Assembly (NCBI GenBank): GCA_001600635.1
Contig: BCKL01000001.1
Location: 662,808-726,807, forward strand
From: Leucosporidium creatinivorum
Lineage: Eukaryota > Basidiomycota > Microbotryomycetes > Leucosporidiales > Leucosporidiaceae
Length of the DNA stretch: 64,000 bases
Direction of reading: 5' to 3'
A program made the position numbers and the translations under genes. Below are positions 1 through 10,523 of the stretch, one piece after another. The notes under the pieces were generated by a model. The model searched no databases. It was not told where the DNA came from and was given only the letters and a program-made list of their open reading frames with translations. Every line of letters starts with the position of its first letter. Position 1 is the stretch's first letter.

Positions 1-747
1 TGGAAGGTCAGCGAGAGCTCGGCGAAGGCGCGGGGCGATCCTGAAGTCGCCAAGTGTACTAGGAGCAATCGGTCTGCACCGGATCGACCACCAGTACACC
101 TGGGACACGTATCGAACTGTCACGTACCCTCAGTGAGGCGAGCCTTTCCACCAGTGGGCTGGCAGAGGACGGTCGAGCAGGAGCCGCAGAGGACGACGGT
201 CTGGGCGTGCGAGAAGACCGTGGTGATGTTGAAGCATCCTGTACGATAGCATAGATATCAGCGCTGCTCTACGGTGCACAGCAAGAGCATTAGGACCACG
301 CACCAGGGCACTTAACGTCCATGAAGTACGAGTTGGGGCTCTGTACCAGCCTCTTGAGCTTGTGGGTCTGCTCGGTGGTGGCCGCGGAGGGGTTAAGGAG
401 ATCGACAGCGAGCGACTGTAGGTGTAGAGCGGTACAGAGGTCAGCTAGCCCGTCCCAGCCGCATCTCAGCCTGCCCTTGATCATCGCCTCGCGCCCCTCC
501 CACAGCACCACCAAGACCATTCTGCACCCGATCCAATCCGTGCGAATGGGCAGAGGTTCCCCCTCCTGCTCCCTGTGCAACTGCCCTCCATAACGTGCCC
601 TCCCAGCGTCCACCGAGAAAAACTCTGCTAGCTCCCGCTCGCGTGATCCTTTCGATCTCCTTCCAAGGCGAGGGCGTAGTCGAGTGCAGAATCCGTCGAT
701 ATATCCTCGAGTCGATAGCGCCGCAGACGAGATGCGTGACTGACCAT
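1..747 (-). CDS. RPS27: 40S ribosomal protein eS27, partial (3' end outside window)
   Basis: Zinc-ribbon protein of the small ribosomal subunit. Coding exons read on the minus strand are 745-747, 304-415 and 128-238. The last intron starts at 127 (gtacgtgac) and runs off the left edge, so the final exon (the family ends GCSFRRK) is missing. The spliced protein reads [11 protein letters not shown], then [19 protein letters not shown], then [34 protein letters not shown]. This is near identical to eS27 of other eukaryotes and includes the CPGC and CGSC metal-binding pairs. The start is less certain: I place it in an exon holding only the ATG (745-747), followed by a 329-nt first intron with donor gtcagt. 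Long first introns right after the start codon are common in fungal ribosomal protein genes. Confidence 0.92.
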
Positions 748-1430
748 GATGGCTGGGGATGGAGGGAAAGAGTGAGAGTGGCGAAGTCGAAATTGACGGC
801 GAGGGCGGCGAAAGGGAGCAAAGGGGGGTCGAGCGAGTCGGGTAGGAGTGAGGTGTAAGAGGGAAAGGGTGTAAGATCAGCTTTCGGCCTTTAATACAGC
901 GCTCTCGCAGGGCAGCGAGCTCACCTTCTTCACGAGGGGGAAGGCAAGAGAGTCGCCGCCGCTCGCGGGCCCAAGTGAGTCGCTTGCCTGGGCCCCAGCT
1001 GAGCACCGAAATCACTAGTATATTGGCATGGGATGCCGATAGGGTGACGCAGGACACTTTGTTACAGGTCTGGAGAGGTACAGCGAGCCTCCGCGAGCAG
1101 TCTGGTGACCTACAGAACCCCCCGAGCCAATGGCGAACTAGGACCGCCGAGCTCGCGCGATCCTCGCCCTGTGGCGTCTCAGATTGACTTGCGAGGGAAG
1201 TAGGAGGGCGAGCGAATCCGTAGAGTGGGGCTGAACGAATCGCGAGCAGGTGCACAACAAGTAAGAGGGTTCGCCGAGCTGCCCCTCCCGTCTTCGCCGT
1301 CAGCGCCGAGTGGCGTCAAGTCTCCCGCCAAAGGCTGCACCGGTGAGCGACAGGTACACTGCAATCCAGCTATAGGGTCTCCCATCGCCCCCAGCATCTC
1401 AGCGTAGCCAACAGCCTAGCCAACAGCCGT
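748..1430. other. Intergenic, no gene recognised
   Basis: Upstream side of RPS27 and upstream side of the aldolase relic. It presumably holds the RPS27 promoter. Open frames here have no recognisable protein. I looked for N-terminal aldolase exons (the HTDHCAKK region) and found none. Confidence 0.4.
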
Positions 1431-2401
1431 GAAGAAGCAAGCCGAGCTTCGACAGCGCCGAGCCGCTGGAATCTGAGCGCTGAGGCGGTGAACGTTGACA
1501 CTGGCGCTCAGCTCGCATACATGGTAAATCCCGCTTTCTGCAGCTTTCCTGGCATCCAGGGCACCTCGAGAGAACTCTGGTTGACTTCTTGTCGCCTTCG
1601 CAGACCGGCTTCCGCGTGAGCAGCTGCTGCTCTTGGCGACCGCCCCTCGACTTCTTGCTGACCTGAGCCCTGTACATATCTAGAACTACGTCAAGGGCAA
1701 GGCTGGATACCTCGACTCCCAGGTCGGCAACCCCGAGAAGCCCGACCGGTCCAACTGTCCGAGCATAGGCATTCGCACCTCTATCGCTTCACCATTCCAT
1801 GTACGATATATCAGCACTCATTTCAGTACTCGCTCGACTTCGCTACGACTCGCTACGACTCGCCCTTCGCTCCTCCCTCAACTCGCTCGACCTCCCTTCG
1901 GCTCGGCTTTCGCTCGTCCCAGCTCGGAACGACATCTCTCCCTCGATGGGCTCAGGAGAGATGGATAGGACCGACCGTACGGTTGGTAGGGATTGGAGTG
2001 ATGAGGAGGGATTAGGAGGAGTAGATCGGGATGTAGGAGAGTAGAGTCNAGGAGCGGGCTTTAGGCTGAGGGAGCGGCTATCATCTGTTGGCTTTAGACT
2101 TCTCACGAGCTCTGAGCCACAGGTGAGCATGGGTAGCAGTCTTCAAGTATTACAGACTTCTCACGAGCTCTGAGCCACAGCCCGACTCGAGAACCGACTC
2201 TGTTACCAACAAGAAGTATGAGTGGCCCGTTCGCCGAGCTCGACTCTCGGGGCTCATATCGAAGGGCTGTAGCTGACCAACACCTCTCTCCTCTCTTCTA
2301 CAGACTACGGTCCCCGCGTTTGGGTTCGCGAGGGAAAGCTCACCATGAAGCAGCGTGTCCAGGAGGCTCTTGACGATCTCCGCACCACCAACACCCTCTG
2401 A
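1430..2401 (+). pseudogene. Decayed C-terminal copy of class II fructose-bisphosphate aldolase
   Basis: Only the last quarter of an FBA1-like aldolase (glycolysis, zinc-dependent) is recognisable. Read along the strand: VNVDTGAQLAYM (1488-1523), a 12-nt exon TGFR (1604-1615), NYVKGKAGYLDSQ then VGNPEKPDRSN (1684-1755), NKKY (near 2208-2219), and the final exon 2304-2401 encoding YGPRVWVREGKLT then MKQRVQEALDDLRTTNTL. Yeast FBA1 ends DPRVWVREGEKTM...TTNTL. Intron borders (gtaaat/cag, gtgagc/tag, ctacag) are preserved, so this is a DNA-level copy and not a processed one. Upstream of 1488 the AEFDSA region is out of frame. Between 1756 and 2180 about 425 bp of unrelated sequence separates two halves of one exon. 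No N-terminal exons are present. A functional aldolase must lie elsewhere. Confidence 0.75.
2096..2180 (+). repeat. 27-bp direct repeat, two copies 58 bp apart
   Basis: The 27-nt segment beginning agacttctcacgagc and ending gagccacag occurs at 2096-2122 and again at 2154-2180, inside the sequence that interrupts the aldolase relic. The first copy is followed by gtgagc and the second is preceded by tacag, so each copy looks like a small exon. One ambiguous base (n) lies just before, at 2049. Confidence 0.85.
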
Positions 2402-2727
2402 GTCTAAGCTACTCTCTCTCCTCCTCCAGCTGTTTAAAGCTTGCCTCCTCAACAACCCAAATACAACACCTCGTTTGCAGTGCCCTACCCTTTCTCGTTC
2501 TCGGTGACTAAGCGAGTCGCACGCGCGGAAGGGACGAGCCGCCATCGCCGAAGTGCTCGCCAGAGTCGTTGTCATCTCGCTGTCTCGCCCCGTATAGAAG
2601 ACAGTCTCGACTGGTGAAGCACGGGTAATTTTTGCACAGCATCCAGCTCTCACTCGAGACCCTCGAAAAGCACGTCGTCGCCGAAACGCCCCTTCCCTTC
2701 CCAGCTCGGCGATCTTGGCTGCGCCCG
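2402..2727. other. Intergenic, 3' sides of aldolase relic and F-box A
   Basis: About 325 bp between two convergent units. No coding or RNA signal is seen. Confidence 0.4.
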
Positions 2728-3930
2728 CTACGATGCCCATCTCAGCTCGGTCCCCTTGTCTTCGCACAGCAGCTCGAGCTCCGCCATCTTGGTCTCCAGC
2801 TTCTCGCAGGCGGACCTCCAGACGAGTGTACCGTCCTGCTCTATCTGGCTCCCATCCTCGGTCGGCTGCGTTACATCGTTGAGGGTGAGCTGGCAAAGAG
2901 AGGGAAGCACGTCGGGATTGGCGAGGTCTTCGATGAGGTTGGAGTAAGGTGCCCAGATCTCGTCGAGTACGAGGGTGACGAGAGTTGAAGGGAGATGGCG
3001 CAGAAAGGGCTCCTCAGTGCTCGGCTCCTCGCCCGTCTCGTCGCTCCAAAGCTTGAGGAAGGCGAGGTAGGGGCAGCTCCGGATGCTCGGAGCGACTCCT
3101 CGCCTTCCTCGCTCGTAGCACATCGGCCATCCTTGCTTAACGTAGATGCTCAGGGATGTGAGCGCGACGAAAGGCGAGAAATCCCACGGCGAGGTGCGAG
3201 AGTCCAGCGAGAGGAGTGAGAGAGATTGCAAGGAGGGATACGAGTGGTGAAAGAGATAATGGAAGAACGGCTCGTCGACGTTGGACGGCTCGGAGGAGAT
3301 GAGCTTGAATGTCGGGCGCAGCAAATGATTCGGAAGCGAGTCGCGAAAGTCGGCACCGTCGATGCCATCTAGGTGCTGGAGGTGTGGCAACTGACCCAGC
3401 ATCTTCAAGCCCTCTCCTCCCAAGAATCGGCCCGGCACGAAGTCGAGCGAGCGAAGCTGACCGCCGAACTCGGCCAGCGCTCTATCGCTCTCCTTGTCAT
3501 CCTCGGTGGATCCGATCAAGCAAAAGGTGTGCAGCTCGGGACACCTGCCATGGAGAGCCTGTAGGATGAGAGCCACCGCCTCACCGCGCCAAGAAACATG
3601 CTGATGGAGTCCTTGGTCTATGCTGACTTCGCGAACGTAACGACCGAACTCGGGGCAGAAGTGTAGCGTGGTGTACAGGCCGCGTGACGAGGACGTGAGC
3701 GCATCAAAGATGTAGATCGTCTCGTTATCCTCGTCTTCCTCGTCTTCTTCGTCCTCCTTGTCCTCCTCGTCCCGGAGGGCGAAACTGAGGGTGGTATAGA
3801 GTTTGGCGCGAGCGGCGCTGAGAACGGCTCTGGAGACGAGGCAGCAGGCGGTGAGGGTAGGCTTGTCGGTGAGGGACACGTGCTCGAGTACCATGCTGAT
3901 GATTTCGGTAGTGATGGCAGATCGAGCCAT
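2728..3930 (-). CDS. F-box protein (paralogue A)
   Basis: Probable SCF ubiquitin-ligase substrate receptor. It is a single coding exon of 400 aa. The first ~45 residues form a short F-box-like helix set: ITTEIISMVLEHVSL, then LTACCLVSRAVLSAARAKLY. Weak leucine-rich repeat-like sequence follows to the end. An acidic insert (DEEDKEDEEDEEDEDNE) lies near residues 52-70. It is closely related to F-box B and C in this window, with shared stretches such as ACCLVS, PFLRHLP and YSNLIxDL. The start follows the acceptor of a 5'-leader intron at the same place as in B and C. The partner (Skp1) is known for the family; the substrate is unknown. Confidence 0.8.
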   Translation of the reverse strand: MARSAITTEIISMVLEHVSLTDKPTLTACCLVSRAVLSAARAKLYTTLSFALRDEEDKEDEEDEEDEDNETIYIFDALTSSSRGLYTTLHFCPEFGRYVREVSIDQGLHQHVSWRGEAVALILQALHGRCPELHTFCLIGSTEDDKESDRALAEFGGQLRSLDFVPGRFLGGEGLKMLGQLPHLQHLDGIDGADFRDSLPNHLLRPTFKLISSEPSNVDEPFFHYLFHHSYPSLQSLSLLSLDSRTSPWDFSPFVALTSLSIYVKQGWPMCYERGRRGVAPSIRSCPYLAFLKLWSDETGEEPSTEEPFLRHLPSTLVTLVLDEIWAPYSNLIEDLANPDVLPSLCQLTLNDVTQPTEDGSQIEQDGTLVWRSACEKLETKMAELELLCEDKGTELRWAS

Positions 3931-4490
3931 CGTGAGGAAAGCGAAGCGGCAGGAGGATGGGAGGGCGACGAGGGGTAGCGGGAGAGGAAGGAAGGCGCCT
4001 GGGTGGTAGCTGCGAAGGGTGCAGAAAGAAAGTCAGCTGTTGATCCTCGCTTTCCCCTCATCCTTCGAGTCTGCTCACCTCCTCGACTTCAGCAGCACGC
4101 GCAGCGAGCGAGCGAATCCAGCGGCGCCTCCGAGCGGCGAAGCAGCAGCGAGAGAAGTCCTGCAGTCGAATCCAAAGGTTAGCTCACGCATTAAGCTCCT
4201 GCTATCTCTGCGTCTCACTCACCTCCGAGCTTTCAACGAATCACAAACGAACACCTGTCAGCGGACGAGGCTTGAGAGCGGTCGACGTGGAGGAAACTGT
4301 AGGAAAGCGCTGGGTGGGTGTCGAGGTGCAGCAGAGGGTGGTAGAGCTTCCTTCTCGTCCTAGTCGAGCTTTCCAGGCGAGCGAGCGAGTTGAAACGAAA
4401 CGACGAGTGGAGCGCAGGAGGAAGAAAGGTGTCGAGCTCGAGACGGCGGAGCGAGAAGGGCTCGCTGAGCTCGGACCACTTCTCTCTCAG
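3931..4490 (-). promoter_or_regulatory. Duplicated F-box leader/promoter cassette, copy A
   Basis: Promoter and twice-spliced 5' untranslated leader of F-box A, homologous to 8490-9013 and 52230-52763. Shared blocks include ggaagctctaccaccctc and tgcttcgccgctcgga. Two leader introns (gtgagtgag...ctgcag and gtgagcag...cgcag) occupy the same positions in all three copies. Confidence 0.8.
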
Positions 4491-4666
4491 CCTTCGCGAG
4501 CAACGAGCTGCAATGAATCACAGATAACATTGAAAAAGCTTTGTATCGCACCTAATAAGAGGGCTGACTTGGTAAGAACTCGTTTAAATCGAGTGGGGGG
4601 TATAGCACTGAGCTCCTCCTTCTCTCGCCTCCGCCTTCTTCACTTCTTGTACACCTCGGACCTCAC

Positions 4667-7092
4667 TCAAAAGAACCCACCCAACCCCAACAGCAGCTCT
4701 GCGCACTCCTGCTCTTCATCCCTATCCCCTCCAGCCGCAGCAGCCGCGACCTTCCTCCCCTCCCTCGCCTGGGCAGCAGCAGTGACCTTGACCGCATTAG
4801 CCAACGCGAAGAAGGATCCTCCCTCGTTAGTCGGGGTGCCGACCGTGGCGGAGGTGGCGGTCGAAGTGGAGGAGAAGGAGAGGTCGCCCATCTCGGACAT
4901 GGAGGAGGTGGAGAGGGCGTCGTCTTGAGCGAGGGAGAGGCGGTCGCCGCCCGAGGGGGAGATGGTCGATGCCGAGGAAGAGGGCGAAGGCGAGGCAGGC
5001 GTGTTGTCGTGTGTAGCCGCTGCTGCTCCGGATCCGGATCCAACCTGAGGCGCCGAGCGCCTTCGCTCCCGAACTGCTCCTCCCTCCTTCCTCTGCGCCG
5101 CCTGAGCCTTCGTAGGCTTGGCCCTCGTTCCACCCCTCACAGGATGCATGCCCTCGCCCTTCTTGGCTCCCGGTCCCGTCCCCGACGTCCTCTGCCTCTT
5201 CTTCTCGGCGACGGGCGCTCCTCCGGCCTTGATGGCCTCTCCGAGCGCGCGAGCACGCTTGCGCTCGAAAGCCTCGATCGCGCACGCTTCCTCTCCGCCA
5301 GCGCGAGAGCCCTCGAGGTGAGCGTTGAGGGAAGGGCGCGCCGAGGTGGAGGTGGAAGAGTGGGCGGAAACGCGGCCGAGGGAGAAGGTGCGAGTGAGGG
5401 GTTTGCGGGTGGGTGCGGTGGTGGAGGTGTTGGAAGAGGGTGCAGTGGCGTAGAGAGAGGGGAAGAGGGCGGCGGAGGAGGCGGAGTAAGGGTTGACCTG
5501 AGCGTCGTGGTCGCCATTCTCGGCGGCGTGGGCGAGCATCATCTTCCTCGTCAGCGGCGCGGGCGAGTTGGTCGGCGAGGAGGGAGCGTCGGAAGCCATG
5601 TGTTGCCAGACTTCGTCGCGAGTCTTGAACTTGGCGGGTTGGGGAAGGGCGAGAGGGCCAGGAGTCTTGACTTCGGCGACGGTGGGGAGGGTCGAGGCGT
5701 CGGGGTCGTCCTCTCCCATGGCGTCCTCCTCGCATCCTGCCGACCTCGACTCGCCGGTGGGCAGAGCTGACGGTAGAGGGAGTGGCTCTGGCCTCTCGGC
5801 CTCCTCGAGCGCATCGACCCAAACCCTCGCCCTTCCCTCTCCGCCGCCCTCCAGCCTCGAGAACAGCCCGCCGCTACCCGCGCTCCCCACACTCGCACTA
5901 CTTCCCATCCTCCTCAATGGCGGCCGCTCGTCGACCAAGCCCTTCCTCGTTCCCTTGGCACCCTTCGGCGGTGAGTCGGGAAAGTTGAACTCGTGGCTCA
6001 AGCTCGGCTTCCTCGCCATCGGGGCGTGCGAGCCCAGTGGACGCTTGCGAACGTGCTTCTTGGCGGCGATGATGGAGGTGGTGGCGAGTCGGTGAGGAGC
6101 CGTAGCGCCGCGCTTGAGGTCCGTCTCGTAGACGGGGATTTGAGCAGCGGCGGAGGCGGAGGGGTAGGAGTAGGTGTAGGTGTAAGTCGAGGTGGCGGGG
6201 ATGGTGGTGGTAGTAGAGCGGGTCGAGTGGAAGGGCGCAGCGTCGGTAGAGGCCGAGAGAGGTGGTAGGGAAGGTAGGGCGGAAGGACCGAGTTGATCGA
6301 GGTTCTCCTTGTTCACGGGGAGGCCAGTGTAGGATAATTTCCAGAGTAAGGTGGGACTCGGGATGGGAGCGCGAGAAGCGGGAGTGCGCTGGTGAAGGAT
6401 GGCAGGTGCGGGCGAAGACGAGAAGGCGAACGGGAGCGCTTCGAGATCCAGAGCGTCGTGATCTGGGTCGGGGGCGCTTCCGGTCGACGATGGCGCGGTG
6501 CTGACCTGTCGGAACGCTCCAGCATCCTTCTTCTCCTTTTGCCTGTGGTGTTGGCGAGTAGATCAGCGATCAAATTCCCCGACAAACATGAAACTCGGTC
6601 GACGCGACGCGCGACGCGTGGCTTTCGAATCACTGAGCAAAAGCGAAGGTGGGCTCACCTGCGGTTCTGGAACCAGACCTGTAGTGCACGACCCGTCATC
6701 TCTACGCGAGAAGCGAGCTGAGCCCGCTGCGCCTGCGACGGCAGAGAATTCTCGACGAAGGCGGCCTCGAGGATGGCCAGCTGCTCGGGCGTAGTTCGTC
6801 GACGGCGTTTGGGGATCAATGGGTTCTCCCTGGTGCCCGGCGTCGAGTAGGGCTGCGGTGGTGGTTGGTACACTGCAGCGCTCGAGTAAGGGCCCTCGGC
6901 TGCGCCGAAGGGCGAGTGCTGCATCGCGACGAGTGGGGGCGCGTTGCTGCCGAGTCTCGAAGGTTGCGGTGACGATGAGGAGGGGTGGTCGAGTACAGAA
7001 GGGTAGTGCTGCAGTTGTTGCGGCTGTTGCTGGTGCTGAGCGAGCTCTGGCAGCGGCGAACGGGCGCCGAGCGGTTGCTGCTGAGCTGACAT
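4667..7092 (-). CDS. Homeodomain transcription factor
   Basis: Sequence-specific DNA-binding protein, nuclear, 769 aa from two exons: 6659-7092 and 4667-6542. The 116-nt intron (gtgagccc...cacag) splits the homeodomain right after WFQNRR. The homeodomain spans about residues 92-151: basic arm PKRRRRTTPEQ, helix 1 LAILEAAFVEN, and recognition helix ALQVWFQNRRQKEKK. There is no three-residue TALE insertion, so it is a typical 60-residue domain like fungal Pho2/Yox1-type proteins and not obviously a mating-type HD1. The N-terminus is Q/P-rich. The 600-residue C-terminus is low complexity (Ser, Ala, Gly) with short basic patches (RKRPLG, RERRRS). The continuous frame across the splice supports one gene. 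Target genes cannot be inferred. Confidence 0.85.
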
Positions 7093-7343
7093 TGTTTGGT
7101 GTCGGTTTGAAAGCGAGGTGCGAGCTGAGCTGAGGTGTGTAGGTGATCAAGTAGGGGGTGTGCTGCAGGCTGATTAGGTGTGACTTTTGTAGCTTGTGAA
7201 CGCCGAGCGAGAACGACAGGCGACGAGGTGATGGACGGAGGGAGAGCGACGGCCAGCTGCTCATTCCACTTGAACTTCGCGAACTTGAATTCGCGCGACG
7301 CGACTCTTCGCTTTACGCGCCTCGCATCAGCCAACTTTCAAAC

Positions 7344-8070
7344 ATGCCATCAATCCAGCTCTTCGGAGGTGCAATCTCTGCTACTTACCCTCACAACCTC
7401 ACCGACGCTTCGTGAGCCCCGAAGCCCCCCCCCCCTTTCAAACGCCTCGTCGGATCCAACTGACGCGTTCAAACCTCGGCGATTGATTCTAGGGACCTTC
7501 GCCAAGTACCAGACACGCAGGAAGTGTACCTCAGTAACGACTCCGACCTTTCCTTGATCCTGGAAGTGCTGGAATTGGTGACAGACGAGGGAGCAGAGCA
7601 GGACTTGACGGCGGCCGTAAAGTGAGCAACCTCTCGGCGCCGAGCTTCGCGGCGAGCGCGAGCTAACGTCCGACTTGATCTTGTACATTTATAGATACCA
7701 CTACAGCTCCCTCGCACACGACAACACGGCCCTTTCCTCCTCCATCGCTTCCATCTCCCTTCCTTCCCCTTCCCCTCCTCCACCAACCTCGTCTACTACA
7801 CCACCAGTCCTCGGTCCAACCACTCTGATCGGAAATCAAGTCGTCTCCAAGTTCAACAAATCCGCCGAGGAAGCAGACACCGTCCTGATCCTCCTGGCTC
7901 TCTGGCGCCTGCCGTCCAAGAACGCCGACTTGGTCTTGACCGTCAACTACCCGGTCAAGAAGGAAGGGAAGGGAGAGGAGGAGAGTGGTGATGTAGCGAG
8001 GGCGGCGTTTGAGGAGGCGGTCAGGACGTTGAGGATTGAGGACTTTGGCTTGTTCGCCGGCGACGAGTAA
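7344..8070 (+). CDS. MOG1: Ran GTPase-binding nuclear import factor Mog1
   Basis: Mog1/RANGRF binds Ran and promotes GTP release, supporting nuclear protein import. Exons are 7344-7411, 7493-7621 and 7695-8070 (190 aa). Family signature at the N-terminus: QLFGGAISATYP, then DASDLRQVPDTQEVYL, then DLSLILEVLELV. The C-terminal half has LIGNQVVSKFNKSAEE and VLILLALWRLPSKNADLVL, as in other Mog1 proteins, ending in an acidic tail. A Ser/Pro-rich insert (residues ~75-95) is longer than in yeast Mog1. The gene is divergent from the homeodomain gene with only ~250 bp between start codons. Confidence 0.93.
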
Positions 8071-8489
8071 TCTACCTTGATACGGACTCAGCGGATCGGC
8101 GAGCTGCTCTAGCGACGACTAGAGATGGGAATGCTGGTCTGAGCTACAGGCGCTGAGCTTCTCGAAGGTCTAGTGAGGCTGAGTTGCCGCTCGGCGCTCT
8201 CTCGGCGATGGGCTTGTCGTGCTGAGCTCTCCTCTTTTCATCTGTGTTGCTCGCAGTCGTAGCTATGAGTCGGGATAGGTCGAGTAGAAGTAGATGGGCG
8301 GCTAGGGTCGGCTTTCGTGGGCTGCAGGCTGCGCGAGAGCTCGACCTCGGCGCTGTCCTGTCGCCGAGCTCGGCAGGGGCGAAACGGAGCCTGCTGGACG
8401 TGAAAGGTCAGAACGGACTACGAAGCAAAGTGGACTCTACTCTACTGTTTCTGAACTGCTCCTGCACCACCTTCGACACCTCGAGCTGA
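8071..8489. other. Intergenic, no gene recognised
   Basis: 3' side of MOG1 up to the F-box B cassette. No conserved protein or RNA is seen. Confidence 0.4.
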
Positions 8490-9013
8490 GCTCGGTCCCT
8501 CGCCTTCTCGACTAGGCCGTCTCGACCTCGCCTCAACTCTTGCTCTCCTGCGCTTCACTCGCCTTTCGTCTCGACTCGCTCGCTCGCCTGGAAGGCTCGT
8601 CTATACAAGGAGGAAGCTCTACCACCCTCTGCTGTATCTCGACACCCCCTCAGCACTCCCCGGCCGCTCTCAAGCCTTGTCCGCTGACAGGTGTTTGTTT
8701 GCGATTGGCTCGAAGCTCGGAGGTGAGTGAGAAGTAGAGAGAGCATCAGAGTGGTGCGTGAGCTGATGGTGTGACTCGATACAGAACACGTCGTTTGCTG
8801 CTTCGCCGCTCGGAGTCGTCGCTCGAATCGCTCGCTCGCTCGCTGTGCGTGCTGTGAAGGACAATCAGGTGAGGAGGGTCGGAGTGAGGACGAAGGGAGG
8901 ATCGAGAGCTAACTCTCCTCTGCATGCCTCGCAGATACCATCCGACCGCCTCCCTCCCCTCCCGCTCTCGCCCTCATCATTCCCCTGCTGCTCCCCCCTT
9001 CGCCCGCTCCGCC
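8490..9013 (+). promoter_or_regulatory. Duplicated F-box leader/promoter cassette, copy B
   Basis: Same arrangement as copies A and C: leader exon ending ...aagctcggag, intron gtgagtgag...gatacag, second leader exon with tgcttcgccgctcgga, intron gtgagg...cctcgcag, then 80 bp to the ATG. The indel pattern between copies is not a multiple of three, which argues for untranslated leader and not coding sequence. Confidence 0.8.
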
Positions 9014-10243
9014 ATGGTTCAACCTCGCCTCCCGCCCGAGCTCATCTCGGAGATCTTCAAGAAGATCCCCGGTAGAGACGAACCCCTCATGCCTTACGCC
9101 TCCCTCGCCGCCTGCTGCCTCGTCTCGAGGAGTTTCCTTCCTCTCGCCCGCGCCGAGCTGTGGTCGAAGATCACCTGGACGACGGGCGGCTCCCTTCCGC
9201 GCGAGGCTACGTTCGTAATTGCGGACGATAACCTGGACAGCTTCCTCGACATCCCTGGCAAGAAACAACTCGAAGCTCTCCGAGGAGACCCTCAGCGGTT
9301 CGGCACGCTCGTCCAGGAGGTCTACATTGCTACTCGAGCTCACGAGTTCAGGATGGCTGAAGCGTTCGCCGACTTTACCCGTCGAGCTTGCCCCAACGTC
9401 GCCAGACTGGACGCCGTCGCCTTCCGTCAAGGCTCAACCGCAACCGAGGCAGCGATCGCTCGCTTTCGTGGGAGGCTGAGCCGGTTCAGCTACTTTGTAT
9501 CCGCATCATGGGATCTCAGTCGAATGGAGATGCTATGTAGTCTCACCGGGCTGCACTACCTCAGCCTTATCCGCGCCGCCATCGACGTTTGGAACTCGAC
9601 CGAGGCGCCGGCCGACGTACTCCCTTGCCCCTCCTTCCACCTCCACACCCTCATAGTCAGATGCGACTGCTCCAGAGTGGTATTCGACTTGATTACTCGC
9701 TCGTCGACCTACTCGCTCACCAGGGTGCACCTTCCCGCCCTCGGCCATGACCGTCAAGCATGGGACTTCTCCCCCTTCCCCGCTCTCACCTCCCTCCTCC
9801 TCCATGTCGCAGGGAATACACTGGGCGACTGGCAGCTCGACACCTACTCCCTCGTAATGGACGCCATCGCTTCGACGCGCTCTCTGCGATCGCTAGCGCT
9901 CGGAGAAAGGACCTACTCGACCAGAGCCATCCGTCTCCAGGTCAAGGACGACTTCCTCGGCCGACTCCCTCCTACCATTCAGTCGCTTCGCCTACATGCC
10001 GTCGACTTGGCGGAGAACCAACTCCTCAAGGCGCTGGAAGACCCGACTGTGCTTCCTGCTCTTCGGCACATCGCGGTGCGAGACCTGGTCCCGATCGTGG
10101 AGGAGGGACCTCGGACGCCAGTGATGAAGTACAGAGAGATCAGTGCGGAGGAGAAGATAGCGGTGGAAAGACAGTGCGAGAGGAGGTCGGCGACCATTGA
10201 CTGGGTTCGCCCTCCGATGGGTTGGACGGCTCACCAAGCCTAG
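9014..10243 (+). CDS. F-box protein (paralogue B)
   Basis: Single-exon 409-aa F-box protein, probable SCF receptor. The F-box is at residues ~3-45: LPPELISEIFKKIPG, then LAACCLVSRSFLPLARAELW. The rest is LRR-like (repeated L-x-x-L-x-L patterns, for example LRSLALGE and IQSLRLHAVDL). The start is the ATG aligned with paralogue C (MVQPxLPPELISEI). An ATG 90 bp upstream lies inside the last leader intron. It is closest to paralogue C at the N-terminus and diverges strongly in the C-terminal half, as expected for substrate-binding parts under diversification. Confidence 0.85.
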   Translation: MVQPRLPPELISEIFKKIPGRDEPLMPYASLAACCLVSRSFLPLARAELWSKITWTTGGSLPREATFVIADDNLDSFLDIPGKKQLEALRGDPQRFGTLVQEVYIATRAHEFRMAEAFADFTRRACPNVARLDAVAFRQGSTATEAAIARFRGRLSRFSYFVSASWDLSRMEMLCSLTGLHYLSLIRAAIDVWNSTEAPADVLPCPSFHLHTLIVRCDCSRVVFDLITRSSTYSLTRVHLPALGHDRQAWDFSPFPALTSLLLHVAGNTLGDWQLDTYSLVMDAIASTRSLRSLALGERTYSTRAIRLQVKDDFLGRLPPTIQSLRLHAVDLAENQLLKALEDPTVLPALRHIAVRDLVPIVEEGPRTPVMKYREISAEEKIAVERQCERRSATIDWVRPPMGWTAHQA

Positions 10244-10523
10244 TTGGACGAGGATGGAGGCTGTAGAGGACGGGCCGCTATAGCTTAGATTACCCAGACA
10301 TACTCGTAATCAGTACCAAGTCATTCAAAGGATCGAGCGAACCGACGAGACGAGCAGGATTGATCTCGGCGAACGAGCCTTCGGTGCGCTCGTTGCTCCA
10401 GACCTCTGCTCGCTGCTCTTCACCACGCCGAGGAGATGAGAATGGTACAAACAAGCGCAATCTCGACTGCACTGATATCCCCCTACACGGACAAGAGCCT
10501 ACAGAACACCACTCGCCGCCCGT

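Noticed and set aside
290-1255. 321-codon minus-strand ORF read as one protein
   Set aside because: Only its last part (304-415) is real, as an RPS27 exon. The upstream reading is intron and intergenic sequence that happens to stay open in GC-rich DNA.
4925-5770. 281-codon plus-strand ORF
   Set aside because: Antisense shadow of the low-complexity tail of the homeodomain protein.
8924-9013. Upstream in-frame ATG for F-box B
   Set aside because: It lies within the last leader intron, directly before the cctcgcag acceptor that is conserved in the three paralogues.
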